Assembly: GCF_002777745.1 (NCBI RefSeq)
Contig: NZ_MEIO01000056.1
Location: 1-44,118 of the forward strand
Source of the DNA: Snodgrassella alvi
GTDB lineage: Bacteria > Pseudomonadota > Gammaproteobacteria > Burkholderiales > Neisseriaceae
Reading direction: 5' to 3'
Length of the DNA stretch: 44,118 nucleotides
Shown: positions 35,704 to 44,118 of the stretch, in pieces
How the letters are laid out: the number at the start of each line of letters is the position of its first letter
Position numbering within the stretch: the stretch's first letter is position 1
Position numbers and translations under genes: made by a program
The notes under the pieces: generated by a model
Told to the model about the DNA's origin: nothing
Database searches by the model: none
What the model saw: only the letters and a program-made list of their open reading frames with translations

Positions 35704-36591
35704 ATGAATATATCAATAAAACAGATAAAAGCTTTTCTAGCACTGGTAGAAGAAGACAACTTCACCCGAGCAGCACAAAAGATCCATCTATCCCAGCCAG
35801 CCTTCAGCAGCCTCATCGCCAATCTGGAACAAGAAATCGGCTATCGCCTGTTTGACCGAGATACCCGTAAAGTTCAACTGAATGAAAACGGTATCCACTT
35901 CATCAAACTGGCACGTGAACTTATGTTCGCCTACGAACGTACAACCAAAGAAATACGTTCACATGCCAACAATCATCAGGAAAAACTGGTTGTCGCCGTC
36001 ATGCCATCCATCGTTGTACAATGGGTTTCACAGCTTTTAGCTACTTTTCATCGCCAGCATGCCAATATCAAAGTTGAATTACTCGACACTCAATGGGATC
36101 TGTGTCTGCAAGCCTTATTACAAGGACACGCAGAACTGGCCTTAACCGCAAAATCCCCTTCTCTGACAGAAATTTCTTCTGAATTTCTTTTTTCAGATAA
36201 ATTTCATCTCATCTGTCATATCAACCATCCACTGGCCAGTAAAGAAAACATTGAATTAAAAGATTTACTTGAATATGACATGATAGGCTTTACCAAAGGT
36301 ACAAGCATCCGCCACTACGTAGATAAAATTGTTGATTTATTCGGGATTAATTATGTAGTAGAAGTCAGCCAACTCACCACCATGATGGGTCTGGTGGCGG
36401 CCAACTTCGGTATTGGTCTTGTGCCCAGACTGACACTATTTCAGTTCGAGCACAAAAATCTAGTGGTTAAAGATGTCAAAGATATGAATCTGGAGCGCTC
36501 CATTTATCTGATTAAACATAAAGAGCGCAAACTGTCAGTACAAGCAGAGAATTTCTATCACCATATCAAAGCCAACATTTTTAGCAATTAA
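35704..36591 (+). CDS. LysR family transcriptional regulator
   Basis: A 295-residue LysR protein. The N-terminal helix-turn-helix is in IKQIKAFLALVEEDNFTRAAQKIHLSQPAFSSLIANLEQEIGYRLFDRDTRKV (residues 6-58). The effector domain follows, with VAVMPSIVVQWVSQLLATFHRQHANIKVELL (about 98-128) and the second subdomain MMGLVAANFGIGLVPRL. It is divergent from the CitMHS-AtuA-Ato operon, 232 bases away, so it most likely controls that operon with a pathway carboxylate or CoA ester as inducer. Orientation and a candidate operator support this. The effector is unknown. Confidence 0.9.
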   Translation: MNISIKQIKAFLALVEEDNFTRAAQKIHLSQPAFSSLIANLEQEIGYRLFDRDTRKVQLNENGIHFIKLARELMFAYERTTKEIRSHANNHQEKLVVAVMPSIVVQWVSQLLATFHRQHANIKVELLDTQWDLCLQALLQGHAELALTAKSPSLTEISSEFLFSDKFHLICHINHPLASKENIELKDLLEYDMIGFTKGTSIRHYVDKIVDLFGINYVVEVSQLTTMMGLVAANFGIGLVPRLTLFQFEHKNLVVKDVKDMNLERSIYLIKHKERKLSVQAENFYHHIKANIFSN

Positions 36592-36612
36592 CAGCCTGCA
36601 TATCACTGGCCA

Positions 36613-36930
36613 TTATCTGGTAGCAGTGGCTGGTAATGCACGACGGTATTTAGAAGCTGATGCAGCGGGTTGAACAGATCCCCCACTCACACAGATATCA
36701 TTTTGCAGCTTCTCATAAGTTGCCTTACCAATTCCCCTTACACGCATAATGTCCTTTGTGGACTGGAAAGATCCATGTGCATCGCGATAATCAATAATTG
36801 CCTGAGCCTTGACTACACCAATATGCGGTAACGATTGCAGTTGTTTCGATGATGCTGTATTAATATTTACAGCAGCCCATACCGCGGCCATACCAGACAG
36901 CAATACCAGAATCATAAAAATTTTATGCAT
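36613..36930 (-). CDS. comEA: ComEA-like helix-hairpin-helix competence protein
   Basis: A 105-residue exported DNA-binding protein. The open frame extends 42 codons upstream, but ATG 36930 has AGGAGA upstream and is followed by a signal peptide (HKIFMILVLLSGMAAVWAA). The mature part is the ComEA domain: VNINTASSKQLQSLPHIGVVKAQAIIDYRDAHG, then FQSTKDIMRVRGIGKATYEKLQNDI. These are two helix-hairpin-helix motifs with GIGKATYEKL as the second hairpin. The minimal one-domain form is as in Neisseria ComE. It binds incoming double-stranded DNA in the periplasm during natural transformation. A basic tail of about 25 residues ends the protein. It stands alone, convergent with the LysR gene and divergent from tkt. 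Confidence 0.9.
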   Translation of the reverse strand: MHKIFMILVLLSGMAAVWAAVNINTASSKQLQSLPHIGVVKAQAIIDYRDAHGSFQSTKDIMRVRGIGKATYEKLQNDICVSGGSVQPAASASKYRRALPATATR

Positions 36931-37095
36931 TTCTATCTCCTGCCATACCTGATTGAAGAGTCTCGGCATCATAATAGCCGCACTGAAAATTTGCCAAAAG
37001 CATAAAACACAAACAATATTTATGCAATTACTAATTCTTCTATCAAAAATATTCAATTACTCACAACCAGCATAAGCACAAAAAACACACTTACC

Positions 37096-37124
37096 TTGAA
37101 AGGTTTGCACAGATTCAGGATAAT
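37096..37124 (+). promoter_or_regulatory. Sigma-70 promoter for tkt
   Basis: TTGAAA (37096-37101) and GATAAT (37119-37124) are separated by the ideal 17 bases, 97 bases upstream of the tkt start. Confidence 0.65.
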
Positions 37125-37220
37125 TCACACTGGATAAACCCTGTCTCACACAGCAAGGTTCAGCACATTACTTTACATAGCTATTGAAACCAGCTATTTC
37201 CCACATCAAAAGGCAACTTC

Positions 37221-39206
37221 ATGGCATCACATCTTGCTAATGCAATTCGCTTCCTGGCAATGGACGCAATTCAACAGGCCAATTCCGGCCATCCCGGCGC
37301 ACCGATGGGTATGGCCGAAATGGCTACAGTATTGTGGCGCGAATTCCTACAGCATAACCCAGCCAACCCCAAATTCTACAACCGTGACCGCTTCATACTT
37401 TCCAATGGTCACGCTTCCATGCTGTTGTATAGCTTACTACACCTGAGCGGCTATAACCTCAGCATCGAAGACCTGAAAAACTTCCGTCAGTTGCACAGCA
37501 AAACCCCCGGACACCCAGAATATGGCTATACCGATGGCGTAGAAACCACTACCGGCCCATTGGGACAGGGAATCGGAAATGCCGTTGGTCTGGCTCTGGC
37601 AGAAAAAATCCTCGCCGCCCAATTCAATAAACCGGGCTTCAATATCGTTGATCACCATACCTACGTTTTCGTTGGTGACGGATGCCTGATGGAAGGTATA
37701 TCCCACGAAGTATGCTCACTGGCCGGAACTTTAAAATTAGGTAAACTGATTGTTCTGTATGACGACAACAACATCTCTATTGATGGCAAAGTAGACAACT
37801 GGTTTAGCGAAAATATTCCCGAACGCTTCGCTGCCTACGGCTGGCACACCATCGCCAATGTAGACGGTCATAACGAATCAGCTATCCGAGCAGCCATTAC
37901 TGCCGCCAAAGCCGAAACCGATAAACCGTCAATAATCTGCTGTAAAACCAAAATTGGCAAAGGTGCAGCCAATAAGGAAGGCAGCCATAAAACCCATGGT
38001 GCTCCATTAGGTGCCGAAGAAATCGCAGCTACTCGCACAGCTCTAAACTGGCCACATGAACCGTTTACCATTCCACAGGAAATCTATGACGCCTGGAATG
38101 CAGCAGCAAGCGGAGCAAAACTAGAGCAACAGTGGCAGGATTTATTCAACCGCTACCAGCAACAATACCCTACCGAAGCAGCTGAATTTATCCGCCGCAT
38201 GGATGGCAAACTGCCAGAAAACTTTACTGAACACGTACAAAACGCACTAAACAATGTTTGCAGCAAGGCAGAAAAAATTGCTACCCGCAAAGCCAGTCAG
38301 AACAGTATCGAAATCCTAGCACAAATCCTGCCTGAACTGGTCGGAGGTTCTGCTGACCTCACGCCCTCCAACCTAACCGACTGGTCAGACAGCACCGCAG
38401 TAACAGCCACAGGAGGCGGTAACTATATCCATTATGGCGTACGCGAATTTGGCATGGCCGCCATTATGAACGGACTGAGCCTGCATGGCGGTATCAAACC
38501 ATTTGGCGCTACCTTCCTAATGTTCAGCGAATATGCACGTAATGCCTTGCGCATGGCTGCACTGATGCAGATTAATCCGATATTTGTGTTTACGCACGAC
38601 TCTATCGGCCTAGGCGAAGACGGCCCCACACACCAGCCAATCGAACAAATTGCTACCCTGCGCCTGATTCCCAATATGAGCGTATGGCGGCCATGTGACA
38701 GTGCCGAAGCACTGGTAGCCTGGGCTGATGCTGTAGCCGCAGATAATCACCCCAGCTGCCTCATATTCAGCCGTCAGGGACTACCATTTATGCCGCGTGA
38801 TAGCCAGCAACTGGCCAATATCCGTCGTGGCGGCTACGTACTGAAAGCAGCTACCGAAGAAAATGCACAGGCAGTATTGATTGCCACCGGTTCAGAAGTT
38901 GAGCTGGCGATCAATGCCCAGACCAGACTGGCAGAAAAAGGCATAGCTACTCATGTTGTTTCCATGCCCAATACCCATATTTTCGATCAGCAGGACAAAA
39001 CCTATCGTGACAGCGTACTGCCAACCAATTTGCCACGTATTGCCATAGAAGCTGGTGTAAGTGATTCATGGTATAAATATGTCGGCACCAATGGCGCCAT
39101 TATCGGCATCAACCGTTTTGGCGAATCCGCGCCCGCAGAGCAGCTGTTTCAGGAATTTGGCTTCACAGTTGATCAAGTTGTCGATGTGGTTAAAAGCGTT
39201 ATTTAA
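37221..39206 (+). CDS. tkt: Transketolase
   Basis: A 661-residue cytosolic thiamine-diphosphate enzyme of the non-oxidative pentose phosphate pathway that moves two-carbon units between sugar phosphates. Signs of the family: [15 protein letters not shown] (21-35), [18 protein letters not shown] (about 61-78), [17 protein letters not shown] (about 113-129), and the ThDP-binding [18 protein letters not shown] ending in the DDNNISIDG loop (about 153-189). The pyrimidine half contains [15 protein letters not shown], the active-site [16 protein letters not shown] and [14 protein letters not shown]. Length is normal. AAGG lies before the ATG, and the gene has its own promoter and terminator. Confidence 0.98.
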   Translation: MASHLANAIRFLAMDAIQQANSGHPGAPMGMAEMATVLWREFLQHNPANPKFYNRDRFILSNGHASMLLYSLLHLSGYNLSIEDLKNFRQLHSKTPGHPEYGYTDGVETTTGPLGQGIGNAVGLALAEKILAAQFNKPGFNIVDHHTYVFVGDGCLMEGISHEVCSLAGTLKLGKLIVLYDDNNISIDGKVDNWFSENIPERFAAYGWHTIANVDGHNESAIRAAITAAKAETDKPSIICCKTKIGKGAANKEGSHKTHGAPLGAEEIAATRTALNWPHEPFTIPQEIYDAWNAAASGAKLEQQWQDLFNRYQQQYPTEAAEFIRRMDGKLPENFTEHVQNALNNVCSKAEKIATRKASQNSIEILAQILPELVGGSADLTPSNLTDWSDSTAVTATGGGNYIHYGVREFGMAAIMNGLSLHGGIKPFGATFLMFSEYARNALRMAALMQINPIFVFTHDSIGLGEDGPTHQPIEQIATLRLIPNMSVWRPCDSAEALVAWADAVAADNHPSCLIFSRQGLPFMPRDSQQLANIRRGGYVLKAATEENAQAVLIATGSEVELAINAQTRLAEKGIATHVVSMPNTHIFDQQDKTYRDSVLPTNLPRIAIEAGVSDSWYKYVGTNGAIIGINRFGESAPAEQLFQEFGFTVDQVVDVVKSVI

Positions 39207-39222
39207 TCCCAGCCATATAAAA

Positions 39223-39250
39223 AGCCAGCAAAATCTGCTGGCTTTTTTTA
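39223..39250. terminator. tkt terminator
   Basis: Perfect 8-bp stem AGCCAGCA/TGCTGGCT with a 5-base loop followed by seven T. It sits 16 bases after the tkt stop and between convergent genes; the A stretch before the stem may also serve the MHS transporter gene. Confidence 0.92.
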
Positions 39251-39268
39251 AATCAGCTTACAGCCAAT

Positions 39269-40549
39269 TTAATCTTTCACATTAACATGACGTGTTTCCG
39301 GCATCATCAAAATCGCGATAATAGATAATATACTGGTACCAGCCACATAGTAGGCCATCGATAACACGCCAAAATTATTAATCAACCAGGCAAAAACAAA
39401 CTGTGCTGTACCGCCAAACAACGTAACACCAATAGCATAAACAACGGATACCCCGGTTGCGCGCAGTGCAATCGGCATCATTTCCGGAATCGCTACCAGA
39501 CTACTGGCTCCGCTCATACCAGTTAACAACGTTATCATCATCGTCACCAGTAGCAGTATAACCACACTTTCTGTTTTCACCAGCAGATAAAACATCGGCA
39601 CAATCAGCAGCATCAAAGCCACACGTGGCCATAACATAATGCTTTTACGACCATATTTATCGGCCAGAAGTCCCGCCAGCAAAGAAAACAGAAACATCAT
39701 CAACCCACCTGAAATCGTACAGACTTGTGCAATCTTTGGATTAAATTTCAGCGTATTGATAGCAAAAGTAGTCATATAATTGCCTACCTGAGCGGTAATA
39801 GCAGTTGCCATCAACACCATGATGCCCAATATCACCTCTTTTCTATAGCGAGTGAATATTATCGTCAGCATCTCAGTATCATTGTGATATGTAGGCTCTT
39901 CCAGAGTTTCCGGCAAAGCGCGGCGAATATACAGAGCAATCGGAATCAGAGCCAGACTCACCAGAAAAGGTATGCGCCAGCCCCATGTACCCAGCTGTTC
40001 TTGCGTCAAATTACTAGAAACAACATAACCAACCAAACCGGCAACCATTACCGCCACCCCCTGACTGGCCATCTGCCAACTGGCATAAAAAGCACGTTTA
40101 TTTGGCGGAGCAGACTCAATCAGCATTGCAGAAGCCGGACCAACCTCACCACCCAAAGCCAGCCCCTGAATCATGCGCGCAATAACCACAATAATCGGCG
40201 CAGCAATCCCAATCTTTTCATAACTGGGAGTAGCCGCTAACCCAAGCGTACCTAAGGTTATCAGTGCCACCGTCAGCATCATCGCTGCCCGACGTCCCTT
40301 TTTATCTGCATAAGCACCAATTAGTACACCACCTAACGGCCGCGTAAAAAAACCCACTCCGAACACAGCTAGTGCAGACAGCAAACTTACGTATCCATCA
40401 CCTGAGGGGAAAAATGATTTCCCAATATACACTGCAAAAAACGAATAAATAATAAAATCGTAAAATTCCAGTGCATTCCCTGCCACCGCCGCCGCAATCG
40501 ACTTCGCCGGTGGTTTGTTGTGTTCAAGCGCCACTTGTCCCGTACTCAT
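39269..40549 (-). CDS. MFS transporter, metabolite:H+ symporter (MHS) family
   Basis: A 426-residue 12-helix transporter of the MHS branch of the major facilitator superfamily, which includes ProP, ShiA, KgtP and citrate carriers. The family N-terminus GNALEFYDFIIYSFFAVYIGKSFFP (about 24-48) is followed by FFTRPLGGVLIGAYADKKGRR, the motif A loop (about 67-87), and RMIQGLALGGEVGPASAMLIE (about 124-144). The second half has ADKYGRKSIMLWPR. The substrate cannot be read from these motifs, but the upstream gene 40 bases away is an M20 amidohydrolase on the same strand. The carrier may therefore import its amide-linked substrate or export a product. Confidence 0.88.
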   Translation of the reverse strand: MSTGQVALEHNKPPAKSIAAAVAGNALEFYDFIIYSFFAVYIGKSFFPSGDGYVSLLSALAVFGVGFFTRPLGGVLIGAYADKKGRRAAMMLTVALITLGTLGLAATPSYEKIGIAAPIIVVIARMIQGLALGGEVGPASAMLIESAPPNKRAFYASWQMASQGVAVMVAGLVGYVVSSNLTQEQLGTWGWRIPFLVSLALIPIALYIRRALPETLEEPTYHNDTEMLTIIFTRYRKEVILGIMVLMATAITAQVGNYMTTFAINTLKFNPKIAQVCTISGGLMMFLFSLLAGLLADKYGRKSIMLWPRVALMLLIVPMFYLLVKTESVVILLLVTMMITLLTGMSGASSLVAIPEMMPIALRATGVSVVYAIGVTLFGGTAQFVFAWLINNFGVLSMAYYVAGTSILSIIAILMMPETRHVNVKD

Positions 40550-40589
40550 ATCAATACCCCCTTTATTCTATAAAAATTCAAAATCGGAT

Positions 40590-41777
40590 TTATTGCAGAA
40601 AACGTTCTGCGAGCGCTACCCAGTAAGTCGCACCAATAGCAATATTCTTATCATTGAAATCATAATAAGGATTATGCAAATCAAAACCAGAAGCAGCATC
40701 CAGTTCTTTCAAACCATTACCAATAAATAGATAGCTTCCTGGGCATTTTTCCAGCATAAATGCAAAATCCTCACTACCAGCCATCGGTTCCGTCTGATCA
40801 ACAACCTTCTCTTCCGCAACCACTTCACGCGCTACCTGACGGGCAAACTGAGTTTCCTTACTAGTATTGAACACAGGAGCATATCCATGCTGATAATCTA
40901 CTTCAGCCTCCACATTAAAACTTTGTGCCTGAGCCTGCACTATAGCCACAATACGCTCTTCCAGTAACTTACGTACTTCCGGCTTAAAGCAACGCACAGT
41001 CAGCTTCAACTCAGCCTGTTCCGGAATCACATTATTGGCCACACCAGCATGAAACATGCCTACAGTCACCACAGCAGAATCCAGCGGACTCACATTACGT
41101 GACACAACCGTCTGCAATGCCATCACAATCGAAGAAGCAGCCACAATCGGATCGTGTGTATTATGCGGTTTCGCCCCATGGCCACCTACACCCTTAACCG
41201 TAATCGTTACCACGTCAGAGGAAGCCATCATCCATCCATCATAAAAATGCAATTGCCCTTGTGGATAACCTGGCATATTATGCATACCATATACCGCATC
41301 ACACGGATACTTCTCAAACAAACCATCAGCAATCATCCGCATCGCACCACTGCCAGATCTGCCATACTCTTCTGCCGGTTGAAAAATCAGATTCAGCGTA
41401 CCATTAAACGACTTTCTGCCTGCCAATATCTTGGCAGCAGCCAACAACATCGCAGTATGCCCATCGTGACCACAGGCATGCATCTTGCCCGTATGCTTAC
41501 TGGTATGAGCAACACCACTTTCCTCCGTAATCGGCAACGCATCCATATCAGCCCGGATACCAATACACCTTGAACCATTACCAACTCGAAGCTGAGCCAC
41601 TAAACCAGTACCACCAATCCCACGCTCAACCGTATAACCCCATTGCTCCAGCAAACCAGCTACCATATCACTGGTTCGATTTTCAGCAAAAGCCAATTCA
41701 GGATGTTGATGAATATCATGACGCAACTGAATAAAAGTACCTAACTCAGCCTCAACCAGTTCCCTGACCTCTTTCAT
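40590..41777 (-). CDS. M20 family amidohydrolase (hippurate hydrolase-like)
   Basis: A 395-residue metal-dependent amidohydrolase of the M20D type (hippurate, IAA-amino acid and N-acyl-amino acid hydrolases). The second ATG (41777) is chosen because AAAGG lies seven bases upstream of it. Metal ligands: MHACGHDGH (C102 and H104), QPAEE (near 138), a histidine in GMHNMPG, and the final GSEDFAFM with a late histidine. The dimerisation lid begins at VKGVGGHGAKPHNTHDPIVAASSIV. RHDIHQHPELAF near the start is the family N-terminal motif. It is first in a two-gene unit with the MHS transporter. The substrate is unknown; an N-acyl or aryl-acyl amino acid is the family expectation. Confidence 0.92.
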   Translation of the reverse strand: MKEVRELVEAELGTFIQLRHDIHQHPELAFAENRTSDMVAGLLEQWGYTVERGIGGTGLVAQLRVGNGSRCIGIRADMDALPITEESGVAHTSKHTGKMHACGHDGHTAMLLAAAKILAGRKSFNGTLNLIFQPAEEYGRSGSGAMRMIADGLFEKYPCDAVYGMHNMPGYPQGQLHFYDGWMMASSDVVTITVKGVGGHGAKPHNTHDPIVAASSIVMALQTVVSRNVSPLDSAVVTVGMFHAGVANNVIPEQAELKLTVRCFKPEVRKLLEERIVAIVQAQAQSFNVEAEVDYQHGYAPVFNTSKETQFARQVAREVVAEEKVVDQTEPMAGSEDFAFMLEKCPGSYLFIGNGLKELDAASGFDLHNPYYDFNDKNIAIGATYWVALAERFLQ

Positions 41778-41783
41778 AAACAT

Positions 41784-42323
41784 ACCTTTATATATCTAGT
41801 TAAAAGAAAAAGATTATAGCTTAACAAACAGCATCATAATTAACAAAACAAAATAAATTAATATTTATATTAAAAAAATTCATATTTTACATAAAAAAAT
41901 TAAAATCTAATGCAGTATAAATACATGTATATTTAAATAATTTACCACTAAAAAACAATAATGTTATTTAAATAAATACTAAAATAAAAAATCTATAAAA
42001 ATTTTATGTATTTGCCAATTATTGGACTGTCTTATTAAATAAAAAAGATAAATAAATATAGACGAAAAGAGCCATATGAGAAAACAGTAGAGATAACAGA
42101 GATAAAAAACTAAGATGATTTAGACAAATTAACTGGCCTAATTAATAAATCGATTAAAGAAAAATTTTTTGATTACGAAAAGAAATAAAGTAGTAATAGT
42201 CGCAATAGCTACATTAAAAACCAGTATAAGCAATAAAAGTTAGGTATTTCTCGTAACAAAAAATATTACTTTGAGATTAAGATTGTAAATACCCCAAACT
42301 TAGTACAAGATTCAAGTAGCAAA
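41784..42323. other. AT-rich gap, no confident gene
   Basis: Extremely A/T-rich sequence between the M20 gene and the IS remnant. A TTG-started 25-codon ORF near 42170 reads like a short signal peptide but has no ribosome binding site or continuation. I see no RNA gene, hairpin with T tract or repeat. The sequence just left of 42324 may include the outer end of the IS element, but no inverted terminal repeat is recognisable. Confidence 0.5.
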
Positions 42324-43110
42324 TTATGCTGCTTGTTTTAGGGTTTTATATTCAATCAGCGTCATATTATTTAATGCTTCATGAGGTCTTTTAGTGCTAT
42401 AAATGGTTAACCGCATTCTTCGGTTACCTTTCTTGCCTGCTCCAGATTATTAAATAGATATACATCCAGTACCTCTGTACGATAGATGCGATTAAGTCGT
42501 TCAATATATCCGTTTTAATATGGACTACCTGCTTGAATATAATCTATGTTTATACCATGTGATTTTGTCCAGTCGATGAATGTTTTTCCAGTAAATTCCG
42601 GTTCATTATCCACTCGTATTTTGAGTGGATAGCCATGATATTCGGCCAGTTTATCCAGATAACAGGCAACCCCCTACCTGCCGGTAAATTAACCGCAATA
42701 TCAATGTCTAACGCCTCACGATTAAAGTCATCTATCACATTGAAGGTTCTAAAACGCTGTTGATTGCGACTGCTGTCACTCATAAAATCCATTGACCAGC
42801 ATTCACCTTGTTTATTGGGTGCTGATAGCCTTTCTGGGCTTCGTGGAGGAATGCGTTGTTTACGCTTTACCCTGAGATTAAGCTTTAATTCACAATACAC
42901 CCGATACACACATCTATGACTCCATTTATAGCCGAACTTTCTGATACGATTAAAACACTTAGGAAAGCCCCAGCGTAAATGCTTATCCGTGATAGCACTG
43001 AGTACCGACATAATCACCGAATCATCCGGTAACTTAGGCTGATAATAGTAAGCACAACGGCTTAAGCCACCAATAGCGCAGCTCATGGCAATAGTAATAA
43101 AATGATTTTA
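42324..43110 (-). pseudogene. IS3 transposase orfB, multiply broken
   Basis: The open part (42550-43086) starts MSCAIGGLSRCAYYYQPK and includes the helix-turn-helix-like KCFNRIRKFGYKWSHRCVYRVYCELKL and the rve integrase core. The first Asp is in CWSMDFMSD and the second in FNVIDDFNREAL. Lesions along the gene are: a TAA in the normally coding WAVQLQ/NHF stretch (43108-43110); a frameshift near 42670 after NLPAGR, where the other frame resumes as YLDKLAEYHGYPLKIRVDNEPEF; a TAA at 42515-42517 inside what should be PYQNGYIERL; and a further shift near 42415. The normal end (IEYKTLKQAA) survives at 42324. The third catalytic Glu is encoded only in a shifted frame. Confidence 0.85.
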
Positions 43111-43322
43111 TTGCAGTTGCACAGCCCAAGTTTTACGTGCTTGAGTTGGCACTATAGCTTATTTATGATTTCCTCTTAAAGCTGAGATTTTAAACTCAGC
43201 TCAGCAGACATCTGCTTAAGTTTACGATTTTCAGTTTCCAGTTGCGTTAAGCGTTGATATCTGAGGTTTCCATACTACCACCGTATTTATCACTCTATTT
43301 ATAGAAGGTTGAATTCCCTCAG
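43111..43322 (-). pseudogene. IS3 orfA remnant
   Basis: On the minus strand a frame reads SDKYGGSMETSDI, then after a shift QRLTQLETENRKLKQMSAELSLKSQL, then a stop. This is the C-terminal coiled coil (leucine zipper) of an IS3 orfA. Its N-terminal helix-turn-helix is absent and stops precede the remnant, so the gene is both truncated and frameshifted. Confidence 0.75.
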
Positions 43323-43393
43323 CAGTCACACAGCTGCTATTCTGCTCCCCCCACTACATCTCCCCCCTCTCACGCTATCTCACGCACATAGCA

Positions 43394-43425
43394 AAGAACC
43401 CAGTTGATCTCTCAACTGGGTTCTT
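43394..43425 (-). terminator. rRNA operon terminator
   Basis: A perfect 14-bp stem AAGAACCCAGTTGA/TCAACTGGGTTCTT with a 4-base loop, 11 bases after the 5S 3' end on the minus strand. The T run (TTCTTTGC) is short but the stem is very strong. Confidence 0.85.
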
Positions 43426-43435
43426 CTTATGGGGA

Positions 43436-43549
43436 GTCTGGCGGTGTCCTACTTTCACATGGGTATCCATACTATCATCGGCGCTAGGTCGTTTCACGGT
43501 CCTGTTCGGGATGGGAAGGCGTGGGACCAACCCGCTATGGCCGCCAGAC
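43436..43549 (-). rRNA. rrf: 5S ribosomal RNA
   Basis: About 114 bases on the minus strand with the terminal helix GTCTGGCGG/CCGCCAGAC. The conserved internal blocks include CCCATCCCGAACAGGACCG and the GATGATAGTATGG region. It follows 23S by a spacer of about 110 bases. Ends are set by the terminal helix and could differ by a base or two. Confidence 0.93.
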
Positions 43550-43658
43550 ATTAAACTGTCAAATCAGAAAGCCTTAATCTTGGTGATGTGTATTCATCAG
43601 TAAGCTTTATCATTCATTCTGTACATATCTTTATGTACGAAGTCCTTCAAATGATAGA

Positions 43659-44118
<460 letters not shown>

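Larger units (their letters stand above)
42324..43322 (-). mobile_element. Degenerate IS3-family insertion sequence
   Basis: Read on the minus strand, the region holds the remains of the two IS3 reading frames (orfA then orfB). Both carry several stops and frameshifts. The orfA 5' end is missing, so the element is truncated on the side facing the rRNA operon. The surviving orfB block (CWSMDFMSD... and FNVIDDFNREALDID) is typical of IS3 transposases of the IS2/IS407 kind. It cannot encode an active transposase. I could not identify terminal inverted repeats or target duplication. Confidence 0.85.

Overview
This window looks like a chromosome segment from a beta-proteobacterium of the Neisseriaceae type. 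A Snodgrassella-like host is my best guess, but no lineage marker is conclusive. The reasons are: a DciA-family gene upstream of secA; FolE2 as the GTP cyclohydrolase; linked recC-recB without recD; a minimal ComEA; a roadblock-like protein; and moderate GC in genes with very AT-rich, decayed intergenic stretches.

Layout. Positions 1-960 are AT-rich and hold decayed coding sequence, including a cysteine-rich zinc-ribbon gene broken by an in-frame stop. Positions 974-10163 are mostly minus-strand housekeeping genes: lysO, a ferredoxin-NADP reductase (fpr), secA, a frameshifted exported-protein gene, dciA, a second FNR-like reductase, a membrane-anchored J-domain protein and a Cys/Met PLP enzyme. 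Positions 10422-13207 (plus) carry folE2 and dsbD, with a possible 25-codon leader ORF in front of dsbD. A roadblock-like gene (minus) follows. recC and recB (plus, 4-bp overlap) and a small membrane protein come next. Positions 21271-22264 are a graveyard of broken membrane-protein coding sequence. A DUF445 gene, a TonB-dependent copper receptor and a convergent Spy/CpxP-like periplasmic protein follow. pgk (minus) has a textbook terminator and lies next to a headless zinc-ribbon/membrane remnant. MAPEG (plus) and a small secreted cysteine-rich protein (minus) follow.

Positions 29743-35471 are the most interesting functional block. It is a minus-strand catabolic operon of CitMHS transporter, AtuA, AtuA-like small subunit, AtoD, AtoA and thiolase, divergent from a LysR regulator. 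It looks like import of a small carboxylate, an AtuA-dependent step, CoA activation of a 3-keto acid and thiolysis to acetyl-CoA. The true substrate cannot be read from the sequence.

The right end holds comEA, tkt with a clear promoter and terminator, an MHS-family transporter paired with an M20 amidohydrolase, and an AT-rich gap. A multiply broken IS3-family element then abuts the 3' end of an rRNA operon (terminator, 5S, and the 3' end of 23S, which is cut by the window edge). I found no tRNA, CRISPR array, prophage or defence system. The best candidate for something undescribed is the AtuA/CitMHS/Ato operon.
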